In this document: positions 35,574 through 44,407 of the stretch, piece after piece
Numbering within the stretch: the first letter of the stretch is position 1
Layout: each line of letters starts with the position of its first letter
Assembly (NCBI GenBank): GCA_947306175.1
Contig: CAMZFV010000010.1
Coordinates: 1-64,000 of the forward strand
Reading direction: 5' to 3'
Length of the DNA: 64,000 nt
Origin: an uncultured Prevotellaceae bacterium
GTDB lineage: Bacteria; Bacteroidota; Bacteroidia; Bacteroidales; Muribaculaceae
The notes under the pieces: model-generated
What the model saw: only the letters and a program-made list of their open reading frames with translations
The model's database searches: none
What the model was told of the DNA's origin: nothing
Program-made: the position numbers and the translations under genes

Positions 35574-36713
35574 ATGACTACATACAATTTATTGCAGAAT
35601 TACTGGTGGCTCATCATGTCGGTGCTGGGCGCACTGCTGGTGTTCCTGCTCATGGTGCAGGGTGGCCAATCGATGCTCATCCACTATGTCAAGCCCGACA
35701 AACGCGCGTTGCTCATCAACTCGATGGGACGCAAGTGGGAACTGACCTACACGACGCTGGTGACCTTTGGCGGTGCCTTCTTCGCATCGTTCCCGCTGTT
35801 CTACAGCACCAGCTTCGGTGGTGCCTACTGGCTGTGGATGCTCATCCTGTTCAGCTTTGTCATCCAGGCCATCAGCTATGAATACCGCTCCAAACCCGGT
35901 AACATCTACGGCTCGCGCTTCTATGACACGCTGCTGTTGATCAACGGCATCCTGGGTCCCGTCCTGCTGGGCGTGGCGGTAGCGACGATGTTCTTTGGCG
36001 CCGAATTCACGGTGACCAAGAGCAACATCCTCAACGTACAGGGCTCATCCATTTCGCAGTGGGGACCGCAGCACGGTATCGAGGCGATTTTCAACTGGAA
36101 GAACCTGCTCTTCGGTGTGATGGTGTTCTTCCTGGCCCGTACCCTGGCATCGCTCTATTTCATCAACAATATCGACGATGAGGAGGTGAATGCCAGCCAG
36201 CGCCACCTGTTGCTCATCAATGCGGGCGTATTCGTCCCCCTGTTCCTCGCCGTGGTAGTGGTCATCCTCACCGCTCCTGGAGTGGGCTATGACGATGGCG
36301 GCAATGCCCAGTGGGTAGCCTACAAGTACCTGCACAACTACCTCACGATGTGGTGGGCACTGATTATCCTGCTCATTGGCGTGGTGATGGTATTGTTTGG
36401 CGTGGGCAAGACGCTGATGAAGGGTGACTACAAGTGTGGCATCTGGCCTGCTGGCATCGGCACCGTGCTGGTGGTGATGACCCTCTTCTGGGTGATGGGC
36501 TACAACAACACCGCCTATCTGCCCTCGCTGCTCGACGTCCAGAGCTCGCTCACACTGCGCAACAGCTCGTCAAGCGAGTTCACCCTCACCGTCATGAGTA
36601 TCGTCAGCATCCTCGTTCCCTTCGTGCTGGCCTACATCGCCTACTGCTGGTACAAGATGGACCACCGCAAACTCACCAGCGACGAACTCGACCACACCGA
36701 CGAGAAGTACTAA
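35574..36713 (+). CDS. cydB: Cytochrome bd ubiquinol oxidase subunit II
   Basis: This 379-residue membrane protein has about nine hydrophobic helices. Its N-terminus MTTYNLLQNYWWLIMSVLGALLVFLLMVQGGQ matches the CydB family (xxWFxLxxxLxxxyxxLDGFDLG), although the usual DGFDLG reads VQGGQS, as I recall for Bacteroidetes CydB. EYRSKPGN and the late YNNTAYLPSLLDVQSSLTLRNSSSSE (P-S-xxxxxxSLTIxNASSS motif) are conserved. It pairs with CydA in the inner membrane. A 22-base gap from cydA indicates co-transcription. Confidence 0.95.
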   Translation: MTTYNLLQNYWWLIMSVLGALLVFLLMVQGGQSMLIHYVKPDKRALLINSMGRKWELTYTTLVTFGGAFFASFPLFYSTSFGGAYWLWMLILFSFVIQAISYEYRSKPGNIYGSRFYDTLLLINGILGPVLLGVAVATMFFGAEFTVTKSNILNVQGSSISQWGPQHGIEAIFNWKNLLFGVMVFFLARTLASLYFINNIDDEEVNASQRHLLLINAGVFVPLFLAVVVVILTAPGVGYDDGGNAQWVAYKYLHNYLTMWWALIILLIGVVMVLFGVGKTLMKGDYKCGIWPAGIGTVLVVMTLFWVMGYNNTAYLPSLLDVQSSLTLRNSSSSEFTLTVMSIVSILVPFVLAYIAYCWYKMDHRKLTSDELDHTDEKY

Positions 36714-36755
36714 GAAACTATTAGCTGTTGGCCTATAAACATACAATAAGATATT

Positions 36756-38093
36756 ATGATGATAAGAAAAAAAGCAATGGGTATGTGCTCACTGCTGTTG
36801 ATGACTTTGGCAGCAATGGCACAAACACCGCACAATGTGGTAGGATACAATAAGGATAATAACACCCTGACAACGGTACATTACGGTTATGGCAACAGTG
36901 TTGACAATATCACTGTGGCAGGAGAAGTCCAGACCACCATCTCGCTGAATGGCCAAGGGATGCCGACTGAAGTGACGAATGACTATGCCACGATGTCACT
37001 CAGTTGGGCTGGCACCCAGTCGGTGACCGTCACCCAATTGGTCAATGGCGAGAGCAGAACAGACAAACTGGCCATGCCTGACGGCGCAGTAACAAACTAT
37101 CGTGCCGAGTATCAGCAATACAAACAAAACCCATCCACTTTGGACCAAATCGACCAATTTCTGGCTGGAGGTGGTGCAAAATTGGTAGGTGGCATCATTG
37201 GATCTGTCATAGACATGCTGGAAAATCCCATCGGTGCCTGTTTTGCCCAAGCACTTGAAGCCAGCAAGGCCACCGAAAACTCCATCATTCCCATCAACGA
37301 CCTCCAGGCGCTGGAAATTGCCTCCAACCTTAACAAATCTGTTGCCGACCGCCTGAAGGACGCTGCCGTAAACAGCATATTCGAGAATTACAAGGAATGG
37401 ACGAACGAGTGGAGTGATCTCGTTTACAAGTGGCAGTTGGAAAAATACCGCAAGTTGAAAGCAGACAACCGCGAGAACCAGGCGTGGCGGCTGGAATTGG
37501 CGAAAACCCTTCTTGACAACGGCAAGACCATCGATGAAGTCGTCGAGATGATCAATCAACTGCACAAGGGGAAAACTCTTGACATTGAAGGAAAGCAGAG
37601 CGCCAGTTCAAGTGCCAGCTCAAGTGCAGGTACTGGTGCCAGTGGCAGCAGTTCAATCGGCAGCAACACCAGTGGCACTAATGGCGGTAACAACGGCGGT
37701 CACGATGGTGGCAACAATGGCGGTAACAATGGCGGTAACGATGGCGATAACGATGGCGATAACGATGGCGATAACGATGGCGATAATGATGATGCAGCAT
37801 TGTTCGATTCACAAATTGTCATTGACCACATTAAAGAACTTTATAAGAACGACAAACGGGGATTACCTCCCGATATGACTGCCGAATGGACCGTCTATGT
37901 GGTGTGGGGATATCACAGGATTGTCAACTTCAAGCTCAATCCCGACAAAAAAAGTTACACCGAGACAGTTATTCTGGATGGACATGAACGCCATGTCGAT
38001 AAAGTTGACGACCCGCACATCTATGTCAGTTTCGATGGTGATGACGGATGGGGCGTGGAGAAAGCTGTCATTATCCCGCTTCCCAAGAAGTAA
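36756..38093 (+). CDS. Secreted protein of unknown function with a Gly-Asn-Asp repeat tract
   Basis: This 445-residue protein has a signal peptide (cleavage near LAAMAQ) and a beta-rich N-terminal region. A mostly helical middle follows (residues ~110-290), containing an alanine/glycine-rich AGGGAKLVGGIIGSVIDML segment. A low-complexity linker then runs from a Ser/Ala/Gly stretch to NGGNNGG and GDNDGDND repeats (residues ~285-348), with a C-terminal beta domain after it. The Asp-rich repeats resemble calcium-binding linkers but do not match a known motif. It lies 42 bases after cydB, possibly with readthrough from it. I do not recognise the family. Confidence 0.75.
   Translation: MMIRKKAMGMCSLLLMTLAAMAQTPHNVVGYNKDNNTLTTVHYGYGNSVDNITVAGEVQTTISLNGQGMPTEVTNDYATMSLSWAGTQSVTVTQLVNGESRTDKLAMPDGAVTNYRAEYQQYKQNPSTLDQIDQFLAGGGAKLVGGIIGSVIDMLENPIGACFAQALEASKATENSIIPINDLQALEIASNLNKSVADRLKDAAVNSIFENYKEWTNEWSDLVYKWQLEKYRKLKADNRENQAWRLELAKTLLDNGKTIDEVVEMINQLHKGKTLDIEGKQSASSSASSSAGTGASGSSSIGSNTSGTNGGNNGGHDGGNNGGNNGGNDGDNDGDNDGDNDGDNDDAALFDSQIVIDHIKELYKNDKRGLPPDMTAEWTVYVVWGYHRIVNFKLNPDKKSYTETVILDGHERHVDKVDDPHIYVSFDGDDGWGVEKAVIIPLPKK
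37684..37797 (+). repeat. In-frame 9- and 12-bp tandem repeats
   Basis: Within the gene above, GGCGGTAACAAC-type units grade into near-identical 12-bp GGCGATAACGAT units (four copies at the 3' end). Unit length is a multiple of three, so copy-number change lengthens or shortens the linker without a frameshift. Confidence 0.85.
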
Positions 38094-38118
38094 GAATAGG
38101 CATAGATGAATTACGTTC

Positions 38119-38160
38119 ATCAGTGGCACCCACTTCAACAACGGATGCCACTGATACTTT
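38119..38160 (+). terminator. Terminator after the repeat-tract gene
   Basis: The perfect arms ATCAGTGGCA and TGCCACTGAT with a 17-base loop are followed by ACTTTTATG, about 25 bases past the stop codon. Confidence 0.6.
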
Positions 38161-38352
38161 TATGTCTAAGCTATTAGCTGTTAGCTATTCGTGATACATT
38201 TCGTTTGAAGCGTGACGGAAAAAGTCCCAAAAATCAACTAAAATTCTCGGAATAATTCCCCAAAACACACTTGAGCAACAATCCGGGTCAAACTTCAACC
38301 TCCTTTTGTTGTTCAAGTTGCCTGTTTTGTTGTCTAAGTTGTCTGAAATGTG

Positions 38353-38360
38353 TATCTTCG
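38353..38360 (+). promoter_or_regulatory. Possible -7 box for the Smr-domain gene
   Basis: TATCTTCG (one mismatch to TAnnTTTG) lies 33 bases before the ATG, just after a stretch of AAGTTGTC words (38300-38346). Confidence 0.4.
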
Positions 38361-38392
38361 CAGTCTGAAAAACGAAAAAACGACACAAGATC

Positions 38393-39469
38393 ATGAATGT
38401 AAAGGTTAACGATATCGTGCGCTTCCTCAATGATGTGGGAGGCGGCAGAGTGTCCAGAATTGACGGCAAGACCGTCTATGTGGAGGACCAGGACGGCTTT
38501 GAGCGCCCCGCGCTGGAGCGCGACCTGGTCGTTGTGGGTCAAGCGGGCACCAAGGCATCGGCCTATGACCGCCCATTGGACATCCGCACCCGTCAGGTTG
38601 AACCTGACAAGCCTGCGCCCAGGCCCAAAGTGGAGCCCGACCCGGTGTTACCCATCGAGGAAACCCCCGAGGGCGAGGTGCTGAACGTCATTCTGGGCTA
38701 CGAGGCCCGCGAAATCAAGCACCTGAACACCACCACGTTCTATGCCTCGCTGGTCAACGATTCGAACTATTACTTGTATTTCACCTACATGACCCGTGGC
38801 GACGGGGATGGCGAGTGGGTGACCCGATATCACGGTATCGTCGAGCCCAATATCCAAGTACAACTCGAGGAATTTGGCCACGATGACCTCAACGACATGA
38901 CGCACATTGCCGTGCAGTATGTCGCCTTCAAGCAGGGCAAGGGCTTTAAGCTGAAAAATCCCGCACTCATCGAGCAACGCCTTGACGTGACCAAGTTCTA
39001 TAAAGTGCACTGCTTCCACGAAAACCCCTACTTTGAAGTGCCCGTCATTGCCGTAGAGATCGTCACCAATGACCGTCCCGCCCGCATGATGCGCATCGAC
39101 AGCGGCGAACTGGAACGCGCCATGAAGGAGAAAAAACGCATGGATCGTCCCCAGCGCAAGCCCGTGCAGAAAAAGACCGATAACAACGGCATCATTGTTC
39201 AGGACCTGCACATTTCCTCACTGATGGACAATCTGAACGGCATGACGCCCGGCGCCATCCTCGAATACCAGATGGACAAGTTCCGCGAGGTGATGGACGC
39301 CAACCTGAGCAAGCACGGCCAGCGCATCGTCTTCATCCACGGCAAGGGCGAGGGCAAGCTGCGACAGCACCTGCTGAGCGAACTCAAGCGCCGCTACCCG
39401 CGTTGCACGGCCCAGGACGCCAGCTTCCGCGAATACGGCTTCGGCGCCACCCAGATCACCATCCACTAA
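38393..39469 (+). CDS. DUF2027 and Smr-domain protein
   Basis: This 358-residue cytosolic protein has a short N-terminal KOW/SH3-like region (VNDIVRFLNDVGGGRVSRIDGKTVYVEDQDGF), a proline-rich linker, the DUF2027 domain (GEVLNVILGYEAREIKHLNTTTFYASLVNDSNYYLYFTY, in parts) and a C-terminal Smr domain (VQDLHISSLMDNLNG...IVFIHGKGEGKLRQHLLSELKRRYP). Smr domains are endonuclease-like modules; MutS2 and stalled-ribosome mRNA-cleavage proteins carry them, so an RNA- or DNA-quality role is plausible. The HGKGEGKLR loop and the DLH motif are intact. The architecture is characteristic of Bacteroidetes. Confidence 0.92.
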   Translation: MNVKVNDIVRFLNDVGGGRVSRIDGKTVYVEDQDGFERPALERDLVVVGQAGTKASAYDRPLDIRTRQVEPDKPAPRPKVEPDPVLPIEETPEGEVLNVILGYEAREIKHLNTTTFYASLVNDSNYYLYFTYMTRGDGDGEWVTRYHGIVEPNIQVQLEEFGHDDLNDMTHIAVQYVAFKQGKGFKLKNPALIEQRLDVTKFYKVHCFHENPYFEVPVIAVEIVTNDRPARMMRIDSGELERAMKEKKRMDRPQRKPVQKKTDNNGIIVQDLHISSLMDNLNGMTPGAILEYQMDKFREVMDANLSKHGQRIVFIHGKGEGKLRQHLLSELKRRYPRCTAQDASFREYGFGATQITIH

Positions 39470-39563
39470 AGGGTTTTGGTGTTGAGACGACAATCAGCAG
39501 TTGTGCCAAAAACCATGTCATTTTATTAACACCGAAACAGTGACAATATCAAGAAAAAGCAAA

Positions 39564-39590
39564 CCGCTGAGACCGTTTGGGTCTCAGCGG
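39564..39590 (-). terminator. Terminator between the Smr and DUF4332 genes
   Basis: CCGCTGAGACC and GGTCTCAGCGG are perfectly inverted around a 5-base loop. On the minus strand the hairpin is followed by TTTGCTTTTTCTTG, so it best serves the DUF4332 gene; it may also stop plus-strand transcripts. Confidence 0.75.
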
Positions 39591-39617
39591 CTTGTTCTGT
39601 AACTGGGGTCACCTCGT

Positions 39618-40025
39618 TTAGTAGGTCATGCGGGGCTCGAGCTCCTTGGCTTGGTCAATCATGCGCTGGATCTCACTCTCAACAGGCACACGGCCACACA
39701 GATGCTTCTCCTCATTAACCTCTGCCACCTTGGCAGCAAGGTTAGCAGCCACGCGGTTTCTCAATTCCTTTACGGTATCCACGCCTGCGGCCTCAAGCAA
39801 CTCGGCAAATTGCGGACCAATACCATTCACACGGAAAAGATCTGCATGGTTAGTCCACTTGAGAATCAGTTTCTCACTGATACCGGTCTTCTCAGCCAAT
39901 TCTTTACGTCCGGCAGGACCAGCACAACGGTCAAGCAATTGCTCTACAGTGTCGATACCCTCGGCTTGCAACTTGGGAGCGTAAACATCCCCAATGCCTT
40001 CAATTTCAATAATCTTGTAATTCAT
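39618..40025 (-). CDS. DUF4332 helix-hairpin-helix protein
   Basis: This 135-residue protein consists of two tandem helix-hairpin-helix-like units (IEGIGDVYAPKLQAEGIDTVEQLL and VNGIGPQFAELLEAAGVDTVKEL) with an RxxLAEKTGISEKLILKW helix between, the DUF4332 pattern. HhH motifs bind DNA or act in protein complexes; the specific role is unknown. It starts 37 bases after the aquaporin stop on the same strand, so the two may share a transcript. Confidence 0.88.
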   Translation of the reverse strand: MNYKIIEIEGIGDVYAPKLQAEGIDTVEQLLDRCAGPAGRKELAEKTGISEKLILKWTNHADLFRVNGIGPQFAELLEAAGVDTVKELRNRVAANLAAKVAEVNEEKHLCGRVPVESEIQRMIDQAKELEPRMTY

Positions 40026-40062
40026 TTTTTGATATAGTTTAGAAATCTAATACTAATGCCTC

Positions 40063-40749
40063 TTAATCCTTCTTGTCGCAGTTGCAGTCGATGATCTTCC
40101 AGATCAAGGCTGCCAAAGCACCGCCCACAAAGGGACCAACAATGAAGATCCACAGGTTAGCCAATGCGGTGCCACCCTGGAAGATAGCGGGAGCGATGGA
40201 GCGTGCTGGGTTCACCGAGGTGCCAGTGTAACGGATGCAAACCAAGTGTACGAGCACCAGTGAGAGACCGATGGCAAGGCCAGCGAAATTGTTGGTAGCG
40301 CCGTTCGTCTTGGCAGTAGCGCCGAGCACAACAAGTACAAACACGCAGGTGAAGATGATCTCGGCCAAAAGTCCGCCCATCACAGAAACACCCTCCTGAA
40401 GGTCGTTGGCACCAGTGCCATCCATACCCATCACATTGGAGGTGAGCAAGTAGAGCAATGCCGAGCCGATGAAGGCACCGATCACCTGGAACAGGATGTA
40501 CATGCCGCAATCCTTAGCGCTCATGCGACCGCTCAGGAACACACCCAGGGTGATAGCAGGATTGATATGGCATCCGCTGATGCCACCAATCGTGTAGGCC
40601 ATAGCCACCACTGCGAGACCAAAGGCCAGCGCGGTACCCACTACAGCGGGGATGTTGAGAATGGGATTGCAACCCAGACTAACGGCAACGCCACAGCCCA
40701 TCAATACAAGGACCATCGTGCCGACCATTTCTGCTAAATACTTCTTCAT
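40063..40749 (-). CDS. aqpZ: Aquaporin-family (MIP) channel
   Basis: This 228-residue membrane protein has six hydrophobic helices and the two NPA boxes HINPAITLG and SVNPARSIAPAI. The ALA-rich LAFGLAVVAMAYTIGGISGCHINPA segment and the R after the second NPA match AqpZ-type water channels rather than glycerol facilitators, which have GLNPARD. The gene is preceded by a consensus -7 box and followed by DUF4332. Confidence 0.94.
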   Translation of the reverse strand: MKKYLAEMVGTMVLVLMGCGVAVSLGCNPILNIPAVVGTALAFGLAVVAMAYTIGGISGCHINPAITLGVFLSGRMSAKDCGMYILFQVIGAFIGSALLYLLTSNVMGMDGTGANDLQEGVSVMGGLLAEIIFTCVFVLVVLGATAKTNGATNNFAGLAIGLSLVLVHLVCIRYTGTSVNPARSIAPAIFQGGTALANLWIFIVGPFVGGALAALIWKIIDCNCDKKD

Positions 40750-40820
40750 AATGCTAAATATTAAATCGGTTAAACAAATAGATTTCTGAGGTTAAACCTG
40801 TCAGGTTATGAAATATAGTG

Positions 40821-40828
40821 CAAACTTA
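40821..40828 (-). promoter_or_regulatory. -7 box for the aquaporin gene
   Basis: CAAACTTA reads TAAGTTTG on the minus strand, 72 bases before the aquaporin start. Confidence 0.5.
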
Positions 40829-40872
40829 GCATTTTTTAATGAAAAGGGCAAGAAAAAACGACAAAAACTTCC

Positions 40873-40880
40873 TATATTTG
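40873..40880 (+). promoter_or_regulatory. -7 box for the UDP-sugar dehydrogenase gene
   Basis: TATATTTG matches the consensus, 45 bases before ATG 40926; it excludes the longer open frame that begins at 40839. Confidence 0.5.
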
Positions 40881-40925
40881 CAGATTAATTGTATTGCAAA
40901 CTCATCGAAAAAGAATATAACAACT

Positions 40926-42242
40926 ATGAACGTTTCAATAGTAGGGACAGGATATGTGGGCCTGGTGAGCGGCACCTGCTTTGCCGACTTGGGCGTTAAT
41001 GTGACCTGTATTGACCGTGACAGTCAGAAGATTAACCGCCTAGTATATGGCGCTATCCCCATTTATGAGCCAGGTCTTGATAATATGATTAACCGCAATG
41101 TCACCGACAAACGGCTCATTTTCTCCAGCGACTACAAAAAAGGCTTCATCGATCAGGACTACGTCTTCTGCGCCATCGACACCACCGCCGATGCCGACGG
41201 TTCTACCGATTTGGGCCCGATCCTCGACATCGCCAAGGACTTCGGCGAGAACATCACCCGTTACTCGGTGTTTGTCATCAAGTCAACGGTTCCCGTGGGC
41301 ACCGCCCAGCATGTGACCAAAATCATCCAGGATACCCTAGACAAGCGTGGCGCCAAGGACATCAAGTTTGACGTGGCCTCCAACCCTGACTTCCTGACCG
41401 AGGGCAACGGCATCAAGGACTTCATGAAACCCGACCGCATCGTCATCGGTACCGAGACCACGAGCGCTCGCCAGGCGATGGAGCGGCTGTACCGCACCAT
41501 TCTGATGCATAACAACCGCAACGTCATCTATACCGACACCCGCACGGCCGAGATGATCAAGTATGCCGCCACATCGATGCTGGCCACCCGCGTGAGCTTC
41601 ATGAACGAGATTGCCAACCTGTGCGAAATCGTGGGCGCTGACATCAACGTGGTGCGCCATGGTGTGGGTACTGATAGCCGCATCGGCCCGAAGTACATCT
41701 TCCCAGGCTGCGGATATGGAGGCACGCTCTTCCCCCAGGACATCAAGGACCTCATCAAGATAGGCAATGAGCACAACTTCAACATGGAGGTGCTCAAGGC
41801 TGTGGAGAACGTCAACATGCGCCAGAAGCGCATCCTGTTCAAGAAGCTCAACAATCACTTCCAGGGCAACCTGGAGGGTAAGACTATTGCCCTGTGGGGT
41901 CTGAGTTTCAAGCCCGAGACCGACGACATGACCGAGGCTCCCGCCATCGACACCATCAACCTGCTGATGGAAGCCGGCTGCAATGTCCGCGTCTATGACC
42001 CTGTGGCCATGAATGCGACCAAGCGCCGCTGGGGCAATGTATATTGCGGTGTGGACATGTACGATGCAGTCAAGGGTGCAGATGCTGTGCTGCTGCTCAC
42101 CGAATGGCGCCAGTTCCGCATCCCCGCCTGGCAAACCGTCAAAAAACTGATGAGCACTCCGCTCATCATCGATGGCCGCAACGTCTATGACGGCGACGAG
42201 CTCAAAGAGATGGGCTTCACCTACTACTGCATCGGTAAATAA
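40926..42242 (+). CDS. ugd: UDP-glucose 6-dehydrogenase-family protein with altered active site
   Basis: This 438-residue protein is collinear with UDP-glucose/GDP-mannose dehydrogenases: N-terminal NAD site VGTGYVGLVSG, FVIKSTVPVGT, the central KYAATSMLATRVSFMNEI helix and a C-terminal UDP-binding domain (ALWGLSFKPETDDMTEAPA). UGD normally has GxGxGGSCFPKD with a nucleophilic Cys; here it reads GCGYGGTLFPQD, with Leu268 in place of Cys. The residue four after Lys212, usually Asn, is Thr216, and NPEFL is NPDFL. Lys212, Glu159 and Asp272 remain. Classical four-electron oxidation to UDP-glucuronate is therefore doubtful; the true activity is unknown. It is monocistronic with a terminator. Confidence 0.85.
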   Translation: MNVSIVGTGYVGLVSGTCFADLGVNVTCIDRDSQKINRLVYGAIPIYEPGLDNMINRNVTDKRLIFSSDYKKGFIDQDYVFCAIDTTADADGSTDLGPILDIAKDFGENITRYSVFVIKSTVPVGTAQHVTKIIQDTLDKRGAKDIKFDVASNPDFLTEGNGIKDFMKPDRIVIGTETTSARQAMERLYRTILMHNNRNVIYTDTRTAEMIKYAATSMLATRVSFMNEIANLCEIVGADINVVRHGVGTDSRIGPKYIFPGCGYGGTLFPQDIKDLIKIGNEHNFNMEVLKAVENVNMRQKRILFKKLNNHFQGNLEGKTIALWGLSFKPETDDMTEAPAIDTINLLMEAGCNVRVYDPVAMNATKRRWGNVYCGVDMYDAVKGADAVLLLTEWRQFRIPAWQTVKKLMSTPLIIDGRNVYDGDELKEMGFTYYCIGK

Positions 42243-42263
42243 TCTAGAACATCTAGAATCGAT

Positions 42264-42300
42264 AACAAAGCAACCGCCTTGTGGGGCGGTTGTTTGTTTT
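42264..42300 (+). terminator. Terminator after the UDP-sugar dehydrogenase gene
   Basis: AACAAAGCAACCGCC and GGCGGTTGTTTGTT pair with a short loop and end in TTTT. The last bases touch the stop of the convergent PorE-like gene, so it probably works in both directions. Confidence 0.8.
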
Positions 42301-44296
42301 AGTATTCGTAGCTGGTGTCGAGGACGGTAAACTCGGTGCGGCGGTTGATTTGGTCGGCGGCTTCCTGATCCTCCTTGCTCAGGGTCTTGATGAACTCCTC
42401 AGTGAGCGTCACGCCTTCCTCAAATTGCGGATACTGGCTGTGGATGCGCTTGGTTACTGTCTTGGGGCGGGATTTGCCGTAGCCTGCAGGCTTGAGGCGC
42501 TCCTTGGGAATACCGTTCGCGATGAGGTAATCCACGACGCTTTGGGCACGTCGCTGTGAGAGTCCCTGATTATACTTTGCACTGCCCACGCGGTCGGTGT
42601 GGGATGCCATCTCGATGACAATATTGGGATGATCCTTCAATAACATCACCATGCTGTCGAGCGCTAGCTTGGACTCGTCGCGCAGGACAGCCTTGTCAAA
42701 GTCATAGAAAATATTCTCGATAATCTGAGCCTTGAACATCGCAGCCAGAATGAAGTCCACATTATATTCGGCATCCTCCTCGGTGCTGTCGCTCTCAAAC
42801 TCCTGACGGGCGTTGAGATAGCCTTCAGCTCCCGCCATCATCGCATATTTGACACCACGCTGCAGGTCAAAGCGGAAGGACCCGTCAGGCTTGGAGGCGG
42901 TCTTCTGGTTACTGCCATCGTCACCCACAATGCGGATCACGGCATTGGGAACCGGCTCGTCATCCTTGTCCACCACATAGCCCGAAATCCAAATCTGCAG
43001 ATCAGGCTTGATGAAGGAATAGATGTGGTCATAACCGCGAGCGTCACCACGGCTGCTGGAGATGAAACCGCTCTCGCCGGCACCAAAAGTGATGCCAAAG
43101 TCGTCAGCCGACGAGTTCATCGGCACGCCCATGTTTTCGACGACCCAACGGTCCATTGCCAAGCGGTTGTTCTCGTCACGCGGCTGTAGCTTGGCTACAA
43201 ACAGGTCCAACCCGCCCATGCCTGGATGGCCGTTGCTGGCAAAATACAAAAGGCTGTCGGTACGCACGTTGGGGAAACGCTCGTTGCCCTTGGTATTGAT
43301 CTGCGGACCCAGGTTCTCGAGGGTACCGTGCTTATCCTTCAGGTTGATGCGCCAGATGTCGGTACCACCCTGTCCGCCCGGCATGTCGCTGGCAAAATAT
43401 AGCCACTCTCCATCAGGACTGACAAAGGGGTCGCTGTAGTTGCTCAAGGTGTCGGCGGTGATTTCATACTTCTGCGGGGCGCTCCATTTCGCCTCACTGC
43501 GTGAACTGGTATATATCTCAACCGTCGTGGGCCAGTCCTGACGCACGGCACGGGCCAAATACATTGTCGAGCCGTCGGGCGAGAATGCCGGAGCACCTTC
43601 ATCATGCTCGGTGTTCAAGCCACCATCCACAATCTCGGGTCGGGTCCAAACACCCTTCTCGTCCTTCTTGGAGAAATAGATGTCACCCTTCTTGGTACCG
43701 GTGATCTCGCTGCGCAATTCACCCGTTGATTTCTCATTGGTCGAGGTGTAATAGAAGTACTCCAGGTTCTTGTCGAGATACATCGGGCAATAGTCCGCAC
43801 GGCGCGAATTGAACATCTTGTCCTGCTTGACGATATAGCGCGAGCCCTCCTCTTTCCACTTGGGGGCGAGTTCGCAGCCGCGGATACCCACTTCGGCCTC
43901 CCAGCTGTCGGGGGCGATTTCCAGATACTCGTTGTAGCTCTTGATGGCTGCGGCATACTGACCCTCCATCTGCTGAGCCTGACCCAGTCGCAGCATGATT
44001 GTCGTGTCCTCAAATTCGTAACGGATGGCGTTCTGGAACGCTGCCGTGGCACGGCTGCCCTGATTGAGTCTCAGGTGGCACATACCCAACTGGAAGGCCA
44101 ACTCACCGCGCAACCAGGCATCCTCCTTGCGGTTATAACGGTTATAGAGTTTGCGGTAGATGGTCGCCGCGTCGAAGTACTCGCCACGGTCATAGGCCTC
44201 ATCAGCATCCTTGAGCTTGGGGCCCTTGCAGGATGCCAATGACAACACCACCGATGCGAGCATCATGCCCACTACAATATATAGTATCCGTTTCAT
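42299..44296 (-). CDS. porE: PorE-like OmpA-family lipoprotein (type IX secretion)
   Basis: This 665-residue lipoprotein (LSLASC signal, Cys lipidated) has the PorE architecture. TPR-like helices cover residues ~15-140 (ADEAYDRGEYFDAATIYRKLY). A PD40/WD40-like beta-propeller follows to ~400 (APAFSPDGSTMYLA, DPFVSPDGEWLYFASD, PNVRTDSLLYFAS). Next comes a carboxypeptidase-regulatory fold (ISGYVVDKDDEPVPNAVIRIV), and then a C-terminal OmpA peptidoglycan-binding domain (NIFYDFDKAVLRDES...SHTDRVGSAKYNQGLSQRRAQSV). PorE links the type IX secretion machinery to peptidoglycan; other PD40-OmpA proteins share this layout, so the assignment is probable, not certain. ATG 44296 is chosen over 44320 for the signal peptide. 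Confidence 0.82.
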   Translation of the reverse strand: MKRILYIVVGMMLASVVLSLASCKGPKLKDADEAYDRGEYFDAATIYRKLYNRYNRKEDAWLRGELAFQLGMCHLRLNQGSRATAAFQNAIRYEFEDTTIMLRLGQAQQMEGQYAAAIKSYNEYLEIAPDSWEAEVGIRGCELAPKWKEEGSRYIVKQDKMFNSRRADYCPMYLDKNLEYFYYTSTNEKSTGELRSEITGTKKGDIYFSKKDEKGVWTRPEIVDGGLNTEHDEGAPAFSPDGSTMYLARAVRQDWPTTVEIYTSSRSEAKWSAPQKYEITADTLSNYSDPFVSPDGEWLYFASDMPGGQGGTDIWRINLKDKHGTLENLGPQINTKGNERFPNVRTDSLLYFASNGHPGMGGLDLFVAKLQPRDENNRLAMDRWVVENMGVPMNSSADDFGITFGAGESGFISSSRGDARGYDHIYSFIKPDLQIWISGYVVDKDDEPVPNAVIRIVGDDGSNQKTASKPDGSFRFDLQRGVKYAMMAGAEGYLNARQEFESDSTEEDAEYNVDFILAAMFKAQIIENIFYDFDKAVLRDESKLALDSMVMLLKDHPNIVIEMASHTDRVGSAKYNQGLSQRRAQSVVDYLIANGIPKERLKPAGYGKSRPKTVTKRIHSQYPQFEEGVTLTEEFIKTLSKEDQEAADQINRRTEFTVLDTSYEY

Positions 44297-44360
44297 GAAA
44301 TCGAGTTGCAATTGCTTCAATCATAAAAACGTCAAAGCAAGCACTTTTATTGTTTACCAC

Positions 44361-44407
44361 CCCTAAAACCTAAAGCCTAATGCCTAACACCTAAAGCCTA
44401 ATGCCTA
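44361..44407. repeat. CCTAA-word repeat cluster
   Basis: CCTAAAA, CCTAAAG, CCTAATG, CCTAACA, CCTAAAG, CCTAATG, CCTA follow in tandem, the last copy supplying the stop codon of the secreted-protein gene at 44405. The same words occur at 11980-12018. Confidence 0.7.

Noticed and set aside
40839..40925. Longer start for the UDP-sugar dehydrogenase
   Set aside because: It begins upstream of the -7 box and the extra residues are not family-like; MNVSIVGTG is the normal start.
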